Positions 1-11,079 of a stretch of DNA of 64,000 nucleotides are shown piece by piece (the stretch's first letter is position 1; each line of letters opens with the position of its first letter). This DNA is from Nageia nagi. Lineage: Eukaryota; Pinophyta. The translations under genes were made by a program, and so were the position numbers. The notes below the pieces were generated by a model. That model saw nothing but the letters and a program-made list of their open reading frames with translations. It was not told where the DNA came from and did no database searches. Location: assembly GCA_050084985.1 (NCBI GenBank), contig JBITNC010000001.1:208134001-208198000 (forward strand). Reading direction: 5' to 3'.

Positions 1-682
1 TTGTTTTGAGATAATATCCTTTTCAACATTTCTTATGCTTTTTGTAAATTTCATTGAAAATTTTTCAAATCTATATCAAGTTGAAAATATTGTGCAATTG
101 AAGATTCTTTGGATTTTTGAGGGGTTTTGAATGTGTTTTCTTGGTTGGTGGATAATCTACACTCTTGAGGTGGGAACCAACCTTGACTAACATTTTTTAC
201 ATTTAGAGTTTGTAGTGTATTTGGAACATTTTATGAAATGATTGGTTGAGGAGTTTTATTTTGAATCTATTCCATCATCTCTTAGTACCAATTACATTCA
301 TTTGGATCATGATTATTATTTTTATTTAGGGCTAGAGATGTAGCAACAATATTTTGAGGCTTATTCATATTCATCATAGCATAATTGTAATATTCCAACT
401 AAATTAAAATATTTTTGGCATTACCAAACCTTGCATAGAAACTTATGTTATATAAATAATTTTATTGTGAAATTGCTCTATTACTATTTCCATTTCATTA
501 GGTGTGAGGCATTGGAAAGTTTTGAGAGCCTTGTGAAATCCAATGAATTAAATGTCCACACTAGTAGTCAGATCCTCCTCTATCTCAATTGTATTATTAT
601 TTTTCTTCGAATCTTTAATTTCCATCATTCCAACTATGGAATCATCATACCACACTAGATCCTTAGATGAATTGGGCTCCAT
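1..682 (-). pseudogene. gag-like fragment of LTR element H (runs off left edge)
   Basis: Read on the minus strand from an ATG at 682, a 44-residue frame begins MEPNSSKDLVWYDD and ends at a stop at 548-550. Gag-like phrases such as DPNECNWY and GWFPPQE occur further on, towards position 1, in shifting frames. The acidic start and the later W/P-rich phrases resemble the amino end of a plant Ty3/Gypsy gag, but no zinc knuckle is inside the window. The rest of the element would lie left of position 1. Several stops make this a pseudogene. The family is uncertain, and it could also be an unrelated decayed ORF. Confidence 0.4.
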
Positions 683-2689
683 TTTCATAAGACTATTATG
701 AGGAACTTTTTAAACACTATGAGTACAACTAAAGTGAAACTTATAAAATAAGAATGAAAAAACACAAAACACTAAGATTATGATATTTTTAAATTTATTC
801 TTATTTATTGTTTTTGAAAATTTAAATAAACACTTAATGTGAAGATGCAAGTCTATATGAATATTGTAATAATGATAGATAGCAATTTTTGATTACTTGT
901 TCTATTTTTTCTTGGTTCAATTTGACTCTTTATCTTATTAATTTTGGTAGCTTTTAAATACACTTATTCTTTATGATATAACCTTTTTTATGTTTCCCTA
1001 TTGTTTAATAAGTTAAAGGATCAATCTTCTAGGGGTGTCAAACATTTTGCAAGGGTTCTCTGGTACCCTCTATAGGAAGCTATCTTGAAGGAAGGGGGAG
1101 CTCTCACTTTGATTTTAAACTCCAAGTAAGGGTAAGGTTATGGTAATTAAGTATATGTATCCTAGAAACTCCTCAAGCATGTGAAGGAATTTATTACAAG
1201 AAAGAAAATATGAAATGAAAATTAATATAAGATGCACACTACTCCCTCAAAGATGTTTTGTAATCCCTCCTAAGGTATGCTCTATTTTGATAATTTTTTG
1301 CTTTTCAAATGAAAATGAAATGAAAAATGATTTTGGGTTGCACATAATAAAGAAAATATAAGTTTCCAACAAATAAACAAAAATCCTAATTCAATATATA
1401 AGTTTTAAATCCAAAGTATCATTTTTTATTTATGCAATAATACTCACCAAAGATGAATGCAATTTCACTAGTACATAACACAAAATGAAGGCAAGCCTAG
1501 GATGCACCAAGTAATGAAATAGTATGAACTAGGTGCAACAAAAGATTCAAAGTCTTATTTAGACTTAAACATTCCCTCTTGATCTAGGTGTAGATCTTAA
1601 TATGTTGCAAGTCCCTCACAAAACAAGAGATCTTTCAACAAACCAAGATAATCACCAAGGTAAACTTGAAAAATAAAAAGTAAAAATAAATGCACACTTT
1701 AAAATAAGTTTAAACACACCCCCAAGCCTTTACAAAACTACTTTTGGCTATGAAAATCCAAAAAATTTAAACCTATTATAAATTTATTACTAAAAATTAA
1801 AACTTAGAACCCAATAGTCCTAGGGGTAGTCTAACTCACATCTCAATTGAGTTTTTTTCTAAGAAATAATGCTCTCTATTTGTAGGTGTGGTCTAATCCA
1901 CATTTATTCTATCTCTTTTTTTATCAACTAGCTCTCTAATTCAGGGCATGATATGCCTAGGAGGCAATTTGAAGGTCAAATTTCATATTTTTTGGGCATA
2001 GTGCACCTAGGGGCTAGGTGTAGTCCACCTGAAGGTCAAGTACCTGGGTGTAGTGCACCTAGGATAGGGCATAATATGATCTAGAAAATTGTGCCTAAAG
2101 TGTGATGCAACTAGACTAGGGCATAGTTCCCCTAACCTACTAAGGTTTTTTAGCTTGGAGGTTGGTATATAGCTTCTTATCTCTTTTGCAAGGTGTGGTG
2201 CACCTATTTCAAGGCATAGGTTGGACCATGAGTAGGCTAAATATGATGAATTTGATCTCTAAAAACTCATATCTAATTCATGCCTATCATTATAGTATCC
2301 TATCCAAAATTTGTTTAAAATTGATTAAGAGTTCCTTAGGTTTTATAAGTTTTTCTCATTTAGGTGGGTGAAAAATACGAAAATAAATAAACTTCAAAAT
2401 AAAATCGAAAACTTGAAAAATCAAGAGATAGATGAATAGAACATCAAATTTGAAGGATTACTTATTTCATCAAGTTCACCATTTAATATAGATTCAAATT
2501 TATGCTATTATGGAATAAGATACATAAATAAGTTAGTTTCACATATAAACCTCAAAATACATAACTATACTTTTTTTAATTAGAATTGGATATAAATCAT
2601 GATAAACATATAGCTAAATATATAAATAATTAGTTGAAACTTTGCAAGAATGTAAATAAAACCTAAGTGTATCTAATGTAGGTAGGGGG
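683..2689. other. non-coding AT-rich stretch, possible 5' leader/LTR of H
   Basis: No coding sequence is seen in either strand. The stretch lies where the 5' leader and LTR of minus-strand element H would be expected. It holds a degenerate short repeat (about 1930-2230) and ends at the Cop1 insertion site. I found no clear primer-binding site or LTR border, so LTR identity is only inferred from position. Confidence 0.35.
1930..2230. repeat. degenerate tandem-like GTGCACCTAGG motif cluster
   Basis: The near-palindromic core TAGTGCACCTAGG recurs with variants at about 2000, 2026 (TAGTCCACCT), 2051 and 2199, and weaker forms such as ATATGCCTAGG (about 1951). Between them the words GGGCATA and GAAGGTCAAG recur. 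The spacing is irregular, so this is a decayed low-copy repeat rather than a microsatellite. Its GC content is higher than its surroundings. Confidence 0.55.
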
Positions 2690-3093
2690 TGAAGTTCTTT
2701 AACTATAACAAAAAAATGAATTGCCTAACAATTCACAATACAACTCAGAAAAATGAAATTGCACAACTCAACAACAATGGAGAACTGAAATTGAATCCAA
2801 CACCAAATTGATTATTGAGAATGCAAGCTACAACTCCAATACAACTCCACACACTTCAATGATGCTACAAAATACATTACAAACATTTATAGAGGCTGTA
2901 GGTGACCTTTTTCCTTCAGCCTAGAAGCTGAAACACCAAGAAACATGAACTAGAAAGCCACAGGAAGGAAAAACGTCATACATAGAAAACAGAACTAGCC
3001 GGCAGGTCGGCTACTTAGCCGAGTGGCCGGTTCACTTATTCTAGCTGGTTGGCCGGTTACAAGTAGCCAGTCAGTTGGTCTTCAAATTCTTCA
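2690..3093 (-). repeat. Cop1 3' LTR
   Basis: The LTR is 404 bp and starts TGAAGTTCTT and ends TTCTTCA on the plus strand, keeping TG...CA ends. It has 11 bp (CTCCAATACAA type) that the other LTR lacks. The right end holds a GC-rich cluster of GCCGG/CCGGT words (about 2997-3060), in contrast to the AT-rich surroundings. The stop codon of pol lies inside this LTR at 3057. Confidence 0.93.
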
Positions 3094-4560
3094 TACTCCC
3101 CCTTACTGGTAAGAGGACTAACAATCAAGTCTCTTAACAGCACAAATTGAGATTTTGCCACCGATTTTGTGAAGATATCCGCCACTTGGTCTTGTGTTGG
3201 ACAATACCTCAATTTTATCATTCCTTTCTCCACCAAATCTCGAATGAAATGAATCTTCAAATCAAAGTGCTTGGTTCTAGAATGGTGGATAGGATTGTGT
3301 ACCAACTTGATGGCACTTTGGTTATCACAAAAAATTGTTGTTTCTTGAGTTTGCTCCTCTCCAATTTCTTTCAACACTTTTCTCAACCATAGTGCTTTGT
3401 GTTGAAGCACTTGTCACAGCCATATACTCAGCTTCAGTACTAGAAAGAGCTACTATAGATTGTTTTTGAGAGCTCCATGATATCAAACCTAATCCAAGAG
3501 AGAAGCAATTCCCACTTGTGCTCTTTCTATCATCCAAATCGCTGCCCCAATCACTATCACTGAAACCTATGATTTGGAGCTTGGAATCACATGTATAATG
3601 TATTCCATAATCAATGGTTCCCTTCACATGCCTCAGTATTCTTTTCACTACCTTGAGATGTACAGCAGATGGATCACTCATGTATCTTGCCACCAAAGAT
3701 ACACTAAATTGCAAATCCGGTCTTGTGTTTGTCAAAAACATAAGACTGCCAACAATGCTCCTATATTACTTTTTGTCAACTTTTGGTTCTCCATCCTCCT
3801 CGCAAAGGTGTTCTCCATGGGTTGTAGGTGTTGCTACAGGTGTGCAATTTTCCATTTTGAATCTTTTGAGCATGTCTCTTGCATATTTGGATTGAGACAC
3901 AAAGATTTCATCTTGCGTTTGATGCACCTCCAAGCCAAGAAAGTAGCTCATCAAACCAAGATCTTTCATGTCAAACTCAGCCATCATATGAGTTTTGAAC
4001 TCTTCATTCATCTTCTTATTGCTACCCATGAATATCAAATCATCTACATACAAGCAAACAATCAAAATATCAGTAGCACTTTTCTTAAAATACAAGGTAG
4101 GTTCACTTACACTTCTTTGAAAACCCACACTTTTGAAGTATCCATCAATTCTTGTATACCAAGCTCTTGGAGCTTGCTTTAGCCCATATAGTGCCTTCTT
4201 GAGCTTGTATACATGGTCTTCTCTTCCTGAAACCTCAAAACCTTGAGGTTGTGCTACATACACCTCTTCATTGATGTCACCATTCAAAAATGCACTTTTC
4301 ACATCCATATGTTGGACTGTCCAACCCTTGCTGCCAAAGAGAGTGCCAATCTGATTGTTTCTTATCTTGCAACTGGTGCAAATGTCTCCTCAAAATCCAC
4401 TCCATACTGCTGAGTGAATCCCTTTGCCACTAGCCTTGCTTTGTAGCTCTCAACACTACCATCACTCTTGCATTTTGTTTTGTACACCCATTTGGAACCA
4501 ACCATTTTCTTACCTTTGGGCAACTTGCAAAGTTCCCAAGTATCATTTCTTTCAATAGCA
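3057..4560 (-). pseudogene. Cop1 reverse transcriptase and RNase H
   Basis: The amino end of RT is seen as WVYKTKC and GFTQQYGVDFEETFAPVAR. After a stop at about 4362 and a frameshift before 4308 follow DVKSAFLNG, ALYGLKQAPRAWY and the catalytic YVDDLIFMG. RNase H follows with SDSDWG, STSG, SSTEAEYM and DNQSAIKL. The typical Copia carboxy end HFIRDLVEKG to ADIFTK is present. A stop at about 3766 and a frameshift at about 3400 (one extra base) break the frame. The last residues run through the PPT into the LTR. In an intact copy this region would copy the element's RNA into DNA in cytoplasmic particles. Identity is secure and function is lost. Confidence 0.95.
3094..3106 (-). other. Cop1 polypurine tract
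   Basis: The minus strand reads GTAAGGGGGAGTA directly before the 3' LTR, the expected position of the plus-strand primer. The pol reading frame runs straight through it. Confidence 0.85.
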
Positions 4561-6480
4561 TCAATCTCTTCTTTCATAGCTTGCATCCAAACACCATTAG
4601 AACAAGCTTCTTCATAACAAGATGGCTCAACAATAGCAATATTTGTATTTGAAATAGAATTTGAAACACATGAAAGAGCATAATTTACCACTTCACCTTT
4701 GGGCTCTCCATTGTCTTCATCTCCATATATGTGCATGCTCTCTAATCTTGCAACAAGATTTTGCATCTCTTGAGTTTGGCTCCTTGTGAATCTTCTCATA
4801 GAGTTGCCATCTATGATTTGGCTTTTCGGATGATCCCTCAACCATCTCTTACCTTTGTTACCTTGGTTCAACAATCTTGCATTGGGTGAACTTGGTGCAC
4901 TTACACTTTTTGGTGATGTGTTGGAGCTAGATGATGATGTTGGTGAGCTTGGAGTACTCACACTTGATGGTTGTTCCTCATTTTTCTTCCTCACACCATG
5001 GCTGGGCTGCACTTTCAATGCTTCATTCTCCTCCAAACTATCTCCTCTAAACACATTCCGCTGCAATTTTTTATGGTTGTTGTACTCTCCCCCTTCATTA
5101 AAAATTGCATCTCTTGATACAATTGTTTTGTGGCTCTTAGGATTATAGAATTTGTAAGCTTTTGAATGCTCACAATATCCTATAAACACACATGGTTCAG
5201 ATTTGGCATCTAGTTTCCTCCTTCTTTCATCATTTATGTGCACATATGCAAGGCATCCAAACACTTTGAAGTGTTCTAAATTTGGTTTTCTCTCAAACCA
5301 AGCTTCATAGAGAGTTATTTTGTCCAAGCTTCTTGTAGGAGACCGGTTCAAAATATACATTACTATTTTAATTGCTTCAGCCCAATAAACATTGAGCAAC
5401 TTCTTGCTTTGCAACATACTCCTTGCCATCTCAACAAGAGTCCTATTTTTCCTTTCTGCTACACCATTTTGCTATGGTGTGTAGGGAGAAGTAAGGTGTC
5501 TCCTAATACCATTATCTTTACAAAATTGAAAGAACTCACTGCTACAATATTCTCCTCCTCTATCACTTCTTAAGCACTTCACACTATGCTCACTTTATTT
5601 CTCAGCTAGCAATTTAAATTCTTTAAAACATTTCAATGCTTCATCTTTGCTTGAGATAAAATAAACCCCCAACACATTCTTGTAAAATCATCAATGAAAG
5701 TGATAAAGTAAGTAGATTTACCAAAGCTTGTTGTTTGCATAGGCCCACAAATATCAGTATGGACCAATTGGAGAGGGTGTTTGGCTCTCCATGCTTCATC
5801 CTTTGGAAACTTCCCCCTTGCTTGCTTGCCTAGTGCACATCCTTCACACACATCCTTGCATTCTTCTAGTTTTGGCAACCCTCTAACCATTTTTGGAAGA
5901 GCTTTCAAGCTCCCAAAATTCAAGTGTCCAAGCCTCATATGCCAAAGCTTGCTTTTATCCTCAATCCCAACAAAAACAAAACCACCATTTTTCTCAAAAA
6001 ATTTAATGGGAAAGAGTTTATTTTCAGTCATTTGAATAGTAGTTACTAGCCTTCCTCCATGATTTTTATCATAAATTTTGCACATTCTATCTTCAAACAC
6101 CAATTTGTAATTTTTCTCAAGCATTTGGCCAATACTCAATAAACTTTGTTTTAAATCCGGAGTGTAGTAAATGTTCTTTACCTTCATAGTTCCTTGTTTT
6201 GTTGGAACTTGTATCTCTCCTTTGCCAAGTATCTCCAACCTCTTCTCATTTCCCAATCGCACACTGGATTTGTAGGAATGATCAACTGCTAAAAGTAAAG
6301 ATTTCTCACCGGTCATGTGGTTTGAGCAGCCACTATCTAATAGCCAAGTCTCTTCTCCAAGTTTTTCACAATCCATCATTGATAAGAACAATAGTTCTTC
6401 ACCATAACAATGTTCTTCTTCTCCATAGTTTGCAGCCTTCCCTTCATTTGCTTGTTTTGATCTACATTCATACTCAAAAT
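4561..6480 (-). pseudogene. Cop1 protease and integrase
   Basis: The aspartic protease site WLLDSGCSNHMTG is intact, with the catalytic Asp at 6335-6337. The integrase zinc-binding region has LWHMRLGHLN followed by CEGCALGK. The DDE core is represented by [16 protein letters not shown] and NGVAERKNRTL. A shift in a G run at about 5661-5670 separates the first catalytic Asp from the rest. Stops interrupt the core near SEHS (about 5597) and before QNGVAE (about 5474). The spacer towards RT is long and Ser/Pro-rich, as in many plant Copia elements. The intact form would process the polyprotein and insert the cDNA into nuclear DNA. Confidence 0.93.
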
Positions 6481-7363
6481 GGCCAAATTTATTACAATAA
6501 AAACATTGCATATTCCTCTTATCCTTACCTCTACCGGTTCCTCTTTCGAAGTGTCTCCCCCTTGATGATGAAGCTGGTTCACTTTCATAATTTTGCTCTC
6601 TTCCTCTACCTCTTCCAAACAAACCTCTTCTTCCTCCTCTTCTGGTTCTGCCTCCTCTTCCTCTTGCACCTCTCCCTTGTCCTCTTCCTTGTCCTTCATT
6701 CTCTTTGATAGAGAATGCTTACTCATCACTATTGCTTGTTCCAGCCTTTGTCCTCTTTGTCATCCTCTCTTCATGAGATGTGAGAGAGCCAATCAAATTG
6801 TCAATTTCCAAGGATGAGAGGTCTTTTGTTTCTTCAATTATGAGTGCAACACGGTCAAATTTTTCGGTTAAGGTTCTCAAAACCTTCTTAATGACAACCT
6901 CCTTTTCAGTCTTCTCTCCAAGAGTGGCCATCTTATTAACTATGGCTTTCACTCTCACACAATAATCTCCATCAGTCTCCTTCTCCTCTTGCTTCATATT
7001 TTCAAACTCCCTTCTCAATGTTTGGAGTTTTACTTCCTTCACCTTGAGGCTCCCTTGATAGCCTTCTCTCAAGATTGCCCATGCTTCTTGGGCTGAGACA
7101 CATGCTGAGATTCATGGGAAGATGCTCCTGTCCAAGGCTACTTGTATGAAGGACAGAGCCATGGAGTTTTGTCTCTCATTCTCCTTTGCTTCCTTCTTTA
7201 CATCCGCATTCAATGCACTCCAATCTACCAGTTCAATGTAGCCAACCACTACAATGTCCCAATATCCTTTGCCGATTAGTAGAGTCTTCATTCAAACACT
7301 CCAATATTCATAGTCTACTCCATCAAACTCTGGAATGATGATTGAGTTGGAGTTGCTTGCCAT
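6481..7363 (-). pseudogene. Cop1 gag (capsid/nucleocapsid)
   Basis: The start is the ATG at 7361-7363, about 50 bases inside the PBS; the frame opens MASNSNSIIIPEFDG, a typical Copia gag amino end. It runs in one frame into protease, so gag and pol were one polyprotein. Three in-frame stops are visible: TGA at 7292-7294, TGA at 7112-7114 and TAA at 6719-6721. The first two are at positions where CGA (Arg) would fit the family. The carboxy end is Arg/Gly-rich, followed by a CCHC knuckle CFYCNKFGHFEYEC (about 6464-6505) that would bind genomic RNA. Function is lost. Confidence 0.92.
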
Positions 7364-7390
7364 GTCTTCACTTCTTGAACCCAGATTGAT

Positions 7391-7410
7391 CCAACCTTGC
7401 TTTGATACCA
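7391..7410 (-). other. Cop1 primer-binding site (initiator Met tRNA type)
   Basis: The minus strand reads TGGTATCAAAGCAAGGTTGG two bases inside the 5' LTR. This matches the common plant PBS TGGTATCAGAGC, complementary to initiator methionine tRNA, with one mismatch in the first 12 bases. Confidence 0.9.
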
Positions 7411-7412
7411 AA

Positions 7413-7805
7413 TGAAGTTCTTTAACTATAACAAAAAAATGAATTGCCTAACAATTCACAATACAACTCATAAAAATGAAATTACACAACTCAACAACAA
7501 TGGAGAACTAAAATTGAATCCAACACCAAATTGATTATTGAGAATGCAAGCTACAACTCCACACACTTCAATGATGCTGCAAAATACATTACAAACATTT
7601 ATAGAGGCTATAGGTGACCTTTTTCCTTCAGCCTAGAAGCTGAAACACTAAGAAACATTAACTAGAAAGCCACAGGAAGGAAAAACATCATACATAGAAA
7701 ATAGAACTAGCCGACAGGCCGGCTGCTTAGCCAAGTGGCTGGTTCACTTATTCTAACTGGTTGGCTGGTTACAGGTAGCCGATTGGTTGGTCTTCAAATT
7801 CTTTA
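7413..7805 (-). repeat. Cop1 5' LTR
   Basis: This 393-bp LTR starts TGAAGTTCTT on the plus strand and ends TTCTTTA, where the expected terminal CA has become TA. It pairs with 2690-3093. Most differences between the two LTRs are C/T or G/A changes, many of them at CpG sites in the GCCGG cluster. GGGGG follows at 7806-7810. Confidence 0.93.
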
Positions 7806-7810
7806 GGGGG

Positions 7811-9041
7811 GACTTCAATTTAGGCCCCTTAAGGCACCCAAATGAGCATGGAGTGAGTCTTCCCACTTCAAATAGCAAGTAAGCCCCCAGTCCCCAAATC
7901 AATGAAGACAATCGAAATAAATATGCCTATTTATGCAAATGATTATGATATATAATATTTAAGAAATTTGTAATGTGTATTTGAATAATTTGGATGGATC
8001 TTTATATGTTTAAATGGTAAAATGTGAGATCTAATATATTAAACCTTTAAAAACCTTAAATTCTATAAAATGAAATTATCTTTAAAGATCCTTGGATAAA
8101 TGAGATCCAAGGATACCCATAAGATCAAATGAATGCTTACAACATGTTTTAAAGCTAGTATGAGTTCAAATTAAAATTTCTATGATAAAAATGAAAATTA
8201 GGATGAGTTTAGCCTATCAACAATAATACATGCATATAATAATTATGTGAGAATACAAGGCTTGATATATCTAATCTTTTCTATGGTGAGATATCTTCAA
8301 AACTTGCAAAAACTTTGAATATACAAGTATATTTGTAATATGAAATGAGATTGGTCATAATAACATTACCACAAGTATGGTAGCATGAAGATCCTTGTCT
8401 TGTAATGGTGAGAGATACTCCAAAAGCATGAAACTCTTGAGAAATCCTTCAAAACCTAACTTCAAACCCTCTTAGCAATCTTGGAGCAATATGTGAGAAA
8501 AAATCATAATTGAGCAAGAACAAATGAAGTAGGAGAATAATGAGCCAAGAGTGGGATTTCTAATTTGACATTGGGTTATATACCTCCATGGATAACCTAA
8601 GTGAAAATGGCTAGATACCCACTTTTGCATATTTTTTAAGTTTAAATCACTTTAGCTCCTTTTTGAACATTTGGATAGTTTATTTGTATAGTTTAACATT
8701 AGGAATAAATCAAATAATGGATTAAATCATTTCAATGAAATAAAACTCATCTACTCAAAAAGTGTTATTTTTAATATCTACAATGTTATTATAAAGTAGT
8801 GATGGTTATTTAACATCCACCCAATAAGTACATGTAATCATAATTCAATTATGGTTATTAAATGTCCACTTGATAATGACTTATGATCATAAAGTAGTGA
8901 TGATTATTTAACATCCATCCAATAAGGATGTGGTAATATTTTAAATGAAGCAATATAGTATGATCATAACAATAATATGATAAAGTATAATATTATTCAT
9001 GTAATTATTATACATATAGATATATTATAATAGTATAGAAA
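7811..9041. other. non-coding stretch right of Cop1
   Basis: No protein similarity is seen on either strand. The left part was contiguous with the sequence left of 2690 before Cop1 inserted. A minus-strand TATA-like word (GGTATATAACCC, about 8574-8585) could be a promoter of an old LTR, but no LTR borders were found. A short repeat lies at 8790-8930. Confidence 0.4.
8790..8930 (+). repeat. short imperfect tandem repeat
   Basis: The phrase ATAAAGTAGTGATG, then TTATTTAACATCCA, then CCAATAAG, occurs at about 8792 and again at about 8891. A weaker intermediate copy (TTATGGTTATTAAATGTCCA) lies at about 8850. The copies are about 50 or 99 bp apart. No function is evident. Confidence 0.6.
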
Positions 9042-9260
9042 ATGATACTTGACCTTACCATTAATGATCATTATGGAGACATAGCTCCCAATGTGGATGT
9101 TAAGTTTACTGCTTCCACCATAGTTAGCATGGATGCTAAGGAAATTAAGGTGATTGAGAAAGGAATTTATCTGACACTGAAATATGTAGGAATATTACCA
9201 AACAAACTACAAATTATGGTTAGAAAGGTTGACCCTTTTCTCAAGGATTCAACTGAATGA
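9042..9260 (+). CDS. small ORF of unknown origin, 72 residues
   Basis: ATG at 9042 to TGA at 9258-9260 encodes 72 residues beginning MILDLTINDHYGDIAPNVDV and containing VIEKGIYLTLKYVG. It is open without stops and looks less AT-biased than its neighbours. There is no signal peptide or membrane segment, and I recognise no domain. It lies antisense to, and just beyond, the integrase end of minus-strand element F. That is where some Tat-lineage elements (maize Grande, Retand-like elements) are known to carry an antisense ORF or captured sequence. It could equally be a captured gene fragment or a chance ORF. Expression is unknown. Confidence 0.3.
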   Translation: MILDLTINDHYGDIAPNVDVKFTASTIVSMDAKEIKVIEKGIYLTLKYVGILPNKLQIMVRKVDPFLKDSTE

Positions 9261-9599
9261 TTAATAAACTTAAACAAGTAAACAAAATTTTACAACTCAC
9301 ATAATCTTATTTGATAACATATACTAAAGAAAAAATCATCTTTGATATCCCTAACATCAAAATACTTTTTTAATATAATATATCACCAAATAGGCTAGCA
9401 CGAGTGTTGAGATAAATAGTTAAAATATACATAGAAGGCTATCCCTAGTGCTAGGACAACAAAATAAAAACTAATCTAAGGAAATGATCTTGGATATTTG
9501 AATTATCAACTGATTGAACATGATTTAACAAATAACAATGATAGGTTTCTCTCATAAAATTGTTTTATGTTCCTAGTATTGGTAGAAAATTTATCTTCT

Positions 9600-10760
9600 C
9601 TTCCATTAATACTTACTAATTTGTATGCTTCTTTGGGATATTTTATCTTAATGATATATGGATTAATCCATTTTGTCTCAAATTTACCTTTGTTCTCTTT
9701 CTCAACCTATGTTTTGTGATGATTCTCTTTGATAACCAAATCACCAACTTGAAATTATCTTGATCTTGTCTTCTTTCCATATGCTTTCTTATTTTTTTTA
9801 TGATATGCTTTAAGATGCTCCAAAGTATGGATCCTTTTCTCATCCAATCCTTATAACTATATTAGTCTTACTTTCCTTTGTTCATTTCAATCAATAATAC
9901 CTTATAAAGATACCATTAATGATGAAATTTCTAATTTTAGTGGAAGCACTACCTCATCTCCATAAACCAATGAAAATGGAGTACACCCTAGTGGTAACTT
10001 GATGCTTGTTTTATAAGCCCATAGTGCATATATTAACTATGAATGTCAATCTTTTTGTACTTTTTGATAATCTTGCATAAAATATTTATGATAGGCTTAT
10101 TGTTTGCTTCAACATATCCATTACCTTAAGGATAGTATGTTGATGAGAAGTTTTATTCTATCTTAAATGCGTTGCAAAAATCTCTAATATTCTTTCCTCT
10201 AAAATTATTTTCATTATCCATGATTAGAAGATATGGAACACCAAACCTTACAATGATATTATCAGTTAAATATTTTATAATTTGAGGACCCTTAGATGAC
10301 CTCAAAGGTATTACTTATGCCCATTTGTTAAAATATATATTAATAACCAAAATAAACCTATATCCTTCATAATAATTAGGATTAATAAACCCCAACTAAA
10401 TACAAAGACCATATAGCAAATGGCAAAGGAGATATCATTATAGATAACTCACTTGAAGAAGTCAATATTAATTCAGCATGCTTTTTCCATTTCTCATATT
10501 TATTAACATGAAGTGTGTAATCTTTTTCCATATATGGTTAATAATAACTCAATCTTAAAAGCTTATGAAATATTGCCATATGTTTAAAGTGTCCTCCACT
10601 TATATTATCATACAATTATTCCATAGCTTCGCTAGTTTCTTCTTCAATTAAGCATCTAAGTAAGGTTCCATCAAAAGATATTTATAAATAATATCATCAA
10701 TACTAACATACCTTTATACAATTTGCTTGAGCCTTCATTTAAGAAATTTATTGTGACATT
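9600..10760 (-). pseudogene. element F integrase
   Basis: On the minus strand the carboxy half of a Ty3/Gypsy integrase is readable: YALWAYKTS, CTPFSLVYGDEVVLPLKLEI, then FQVGDLVIKEN and a GPY-like WINPYIIK near 9640. Catalytic-core phrases lie upstream in different frames with stops. It matches the integrase order of element B (45240-46345). No function remains. Confidence 0.8.
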
Positions 10761-11079
10761 AATATGAAATATTTCCATATTTTAAGAAGTTGTATTTATT
10801 AGCATATCAATTGATCAATGAAAGGACTACACATGCAATTAGTTCCTTATCAAATAAATTTATAAAGAATCCCTCATGTACCAAAAAATTATTATTGAGA
10901 GTATTTATTTTGATACTAGTTTTTTTATCCTCAATGGAAATAGGTATTAAATAAGGTGCATTTTACATGACATTAGTGAATATATTATTATTTCTTGAAA
11001 TATTTTTAAATTGGACATTTTCAAAGCATATTTCAAAAAACTTTATTACAAACTCTTTGTATAGTTGTATCTTTTCATC

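Larger units (their letters stand above)
2690..7805 (-). mobile_element. Cop1, Ty1/Copia LTR retrotransposon, structurally complete but coding-defective
   Basis: Two direct LTRs (2690-3093 and 7413-7805) flank an internal region with PBS, gag, protease, integrase, RT, RNase H and PPT in Copia order on the minus strand. The element is bounded by GGGGG at 2685-2689 and 7806-7810, a 5-bp target duplication. The LTRs differ by about 22 substitutions, nearly all transitions, plus one 11-bp indel (counted by eye), so the insertion is old but readable. Stops and frameshifts break gag-pol in several places, so autonomous activity is excluded. Together with Cop2 it is one of two Copia elements in the window, and their protein similarity suggests the same broad lineage. 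Confidence 0.95.

Noticed and set aside
4855-5148. 97-residue plus-strand ORF opposite Cop1 pol
   Set aside because: It is the antisense of the Ser/Pro-rich spacer of pol; its Leu/Asp-rich text follows from the complementary codons.
6199-6817. Ser- and Leu-rich plus-strand ORFs opposite Cop1 gag
   Set aside because: They mirror the Arg/Gly-Glu repeats of the gag strand and have no independent features.
7391-7410. tRNA-like sequence at Cop1, D and Cop2 primer-binding sites considered as tRNA genes
   Set aside because: Only the complement of a tRNA 3' end is present; no cloverleaf or internal promoter boxes.
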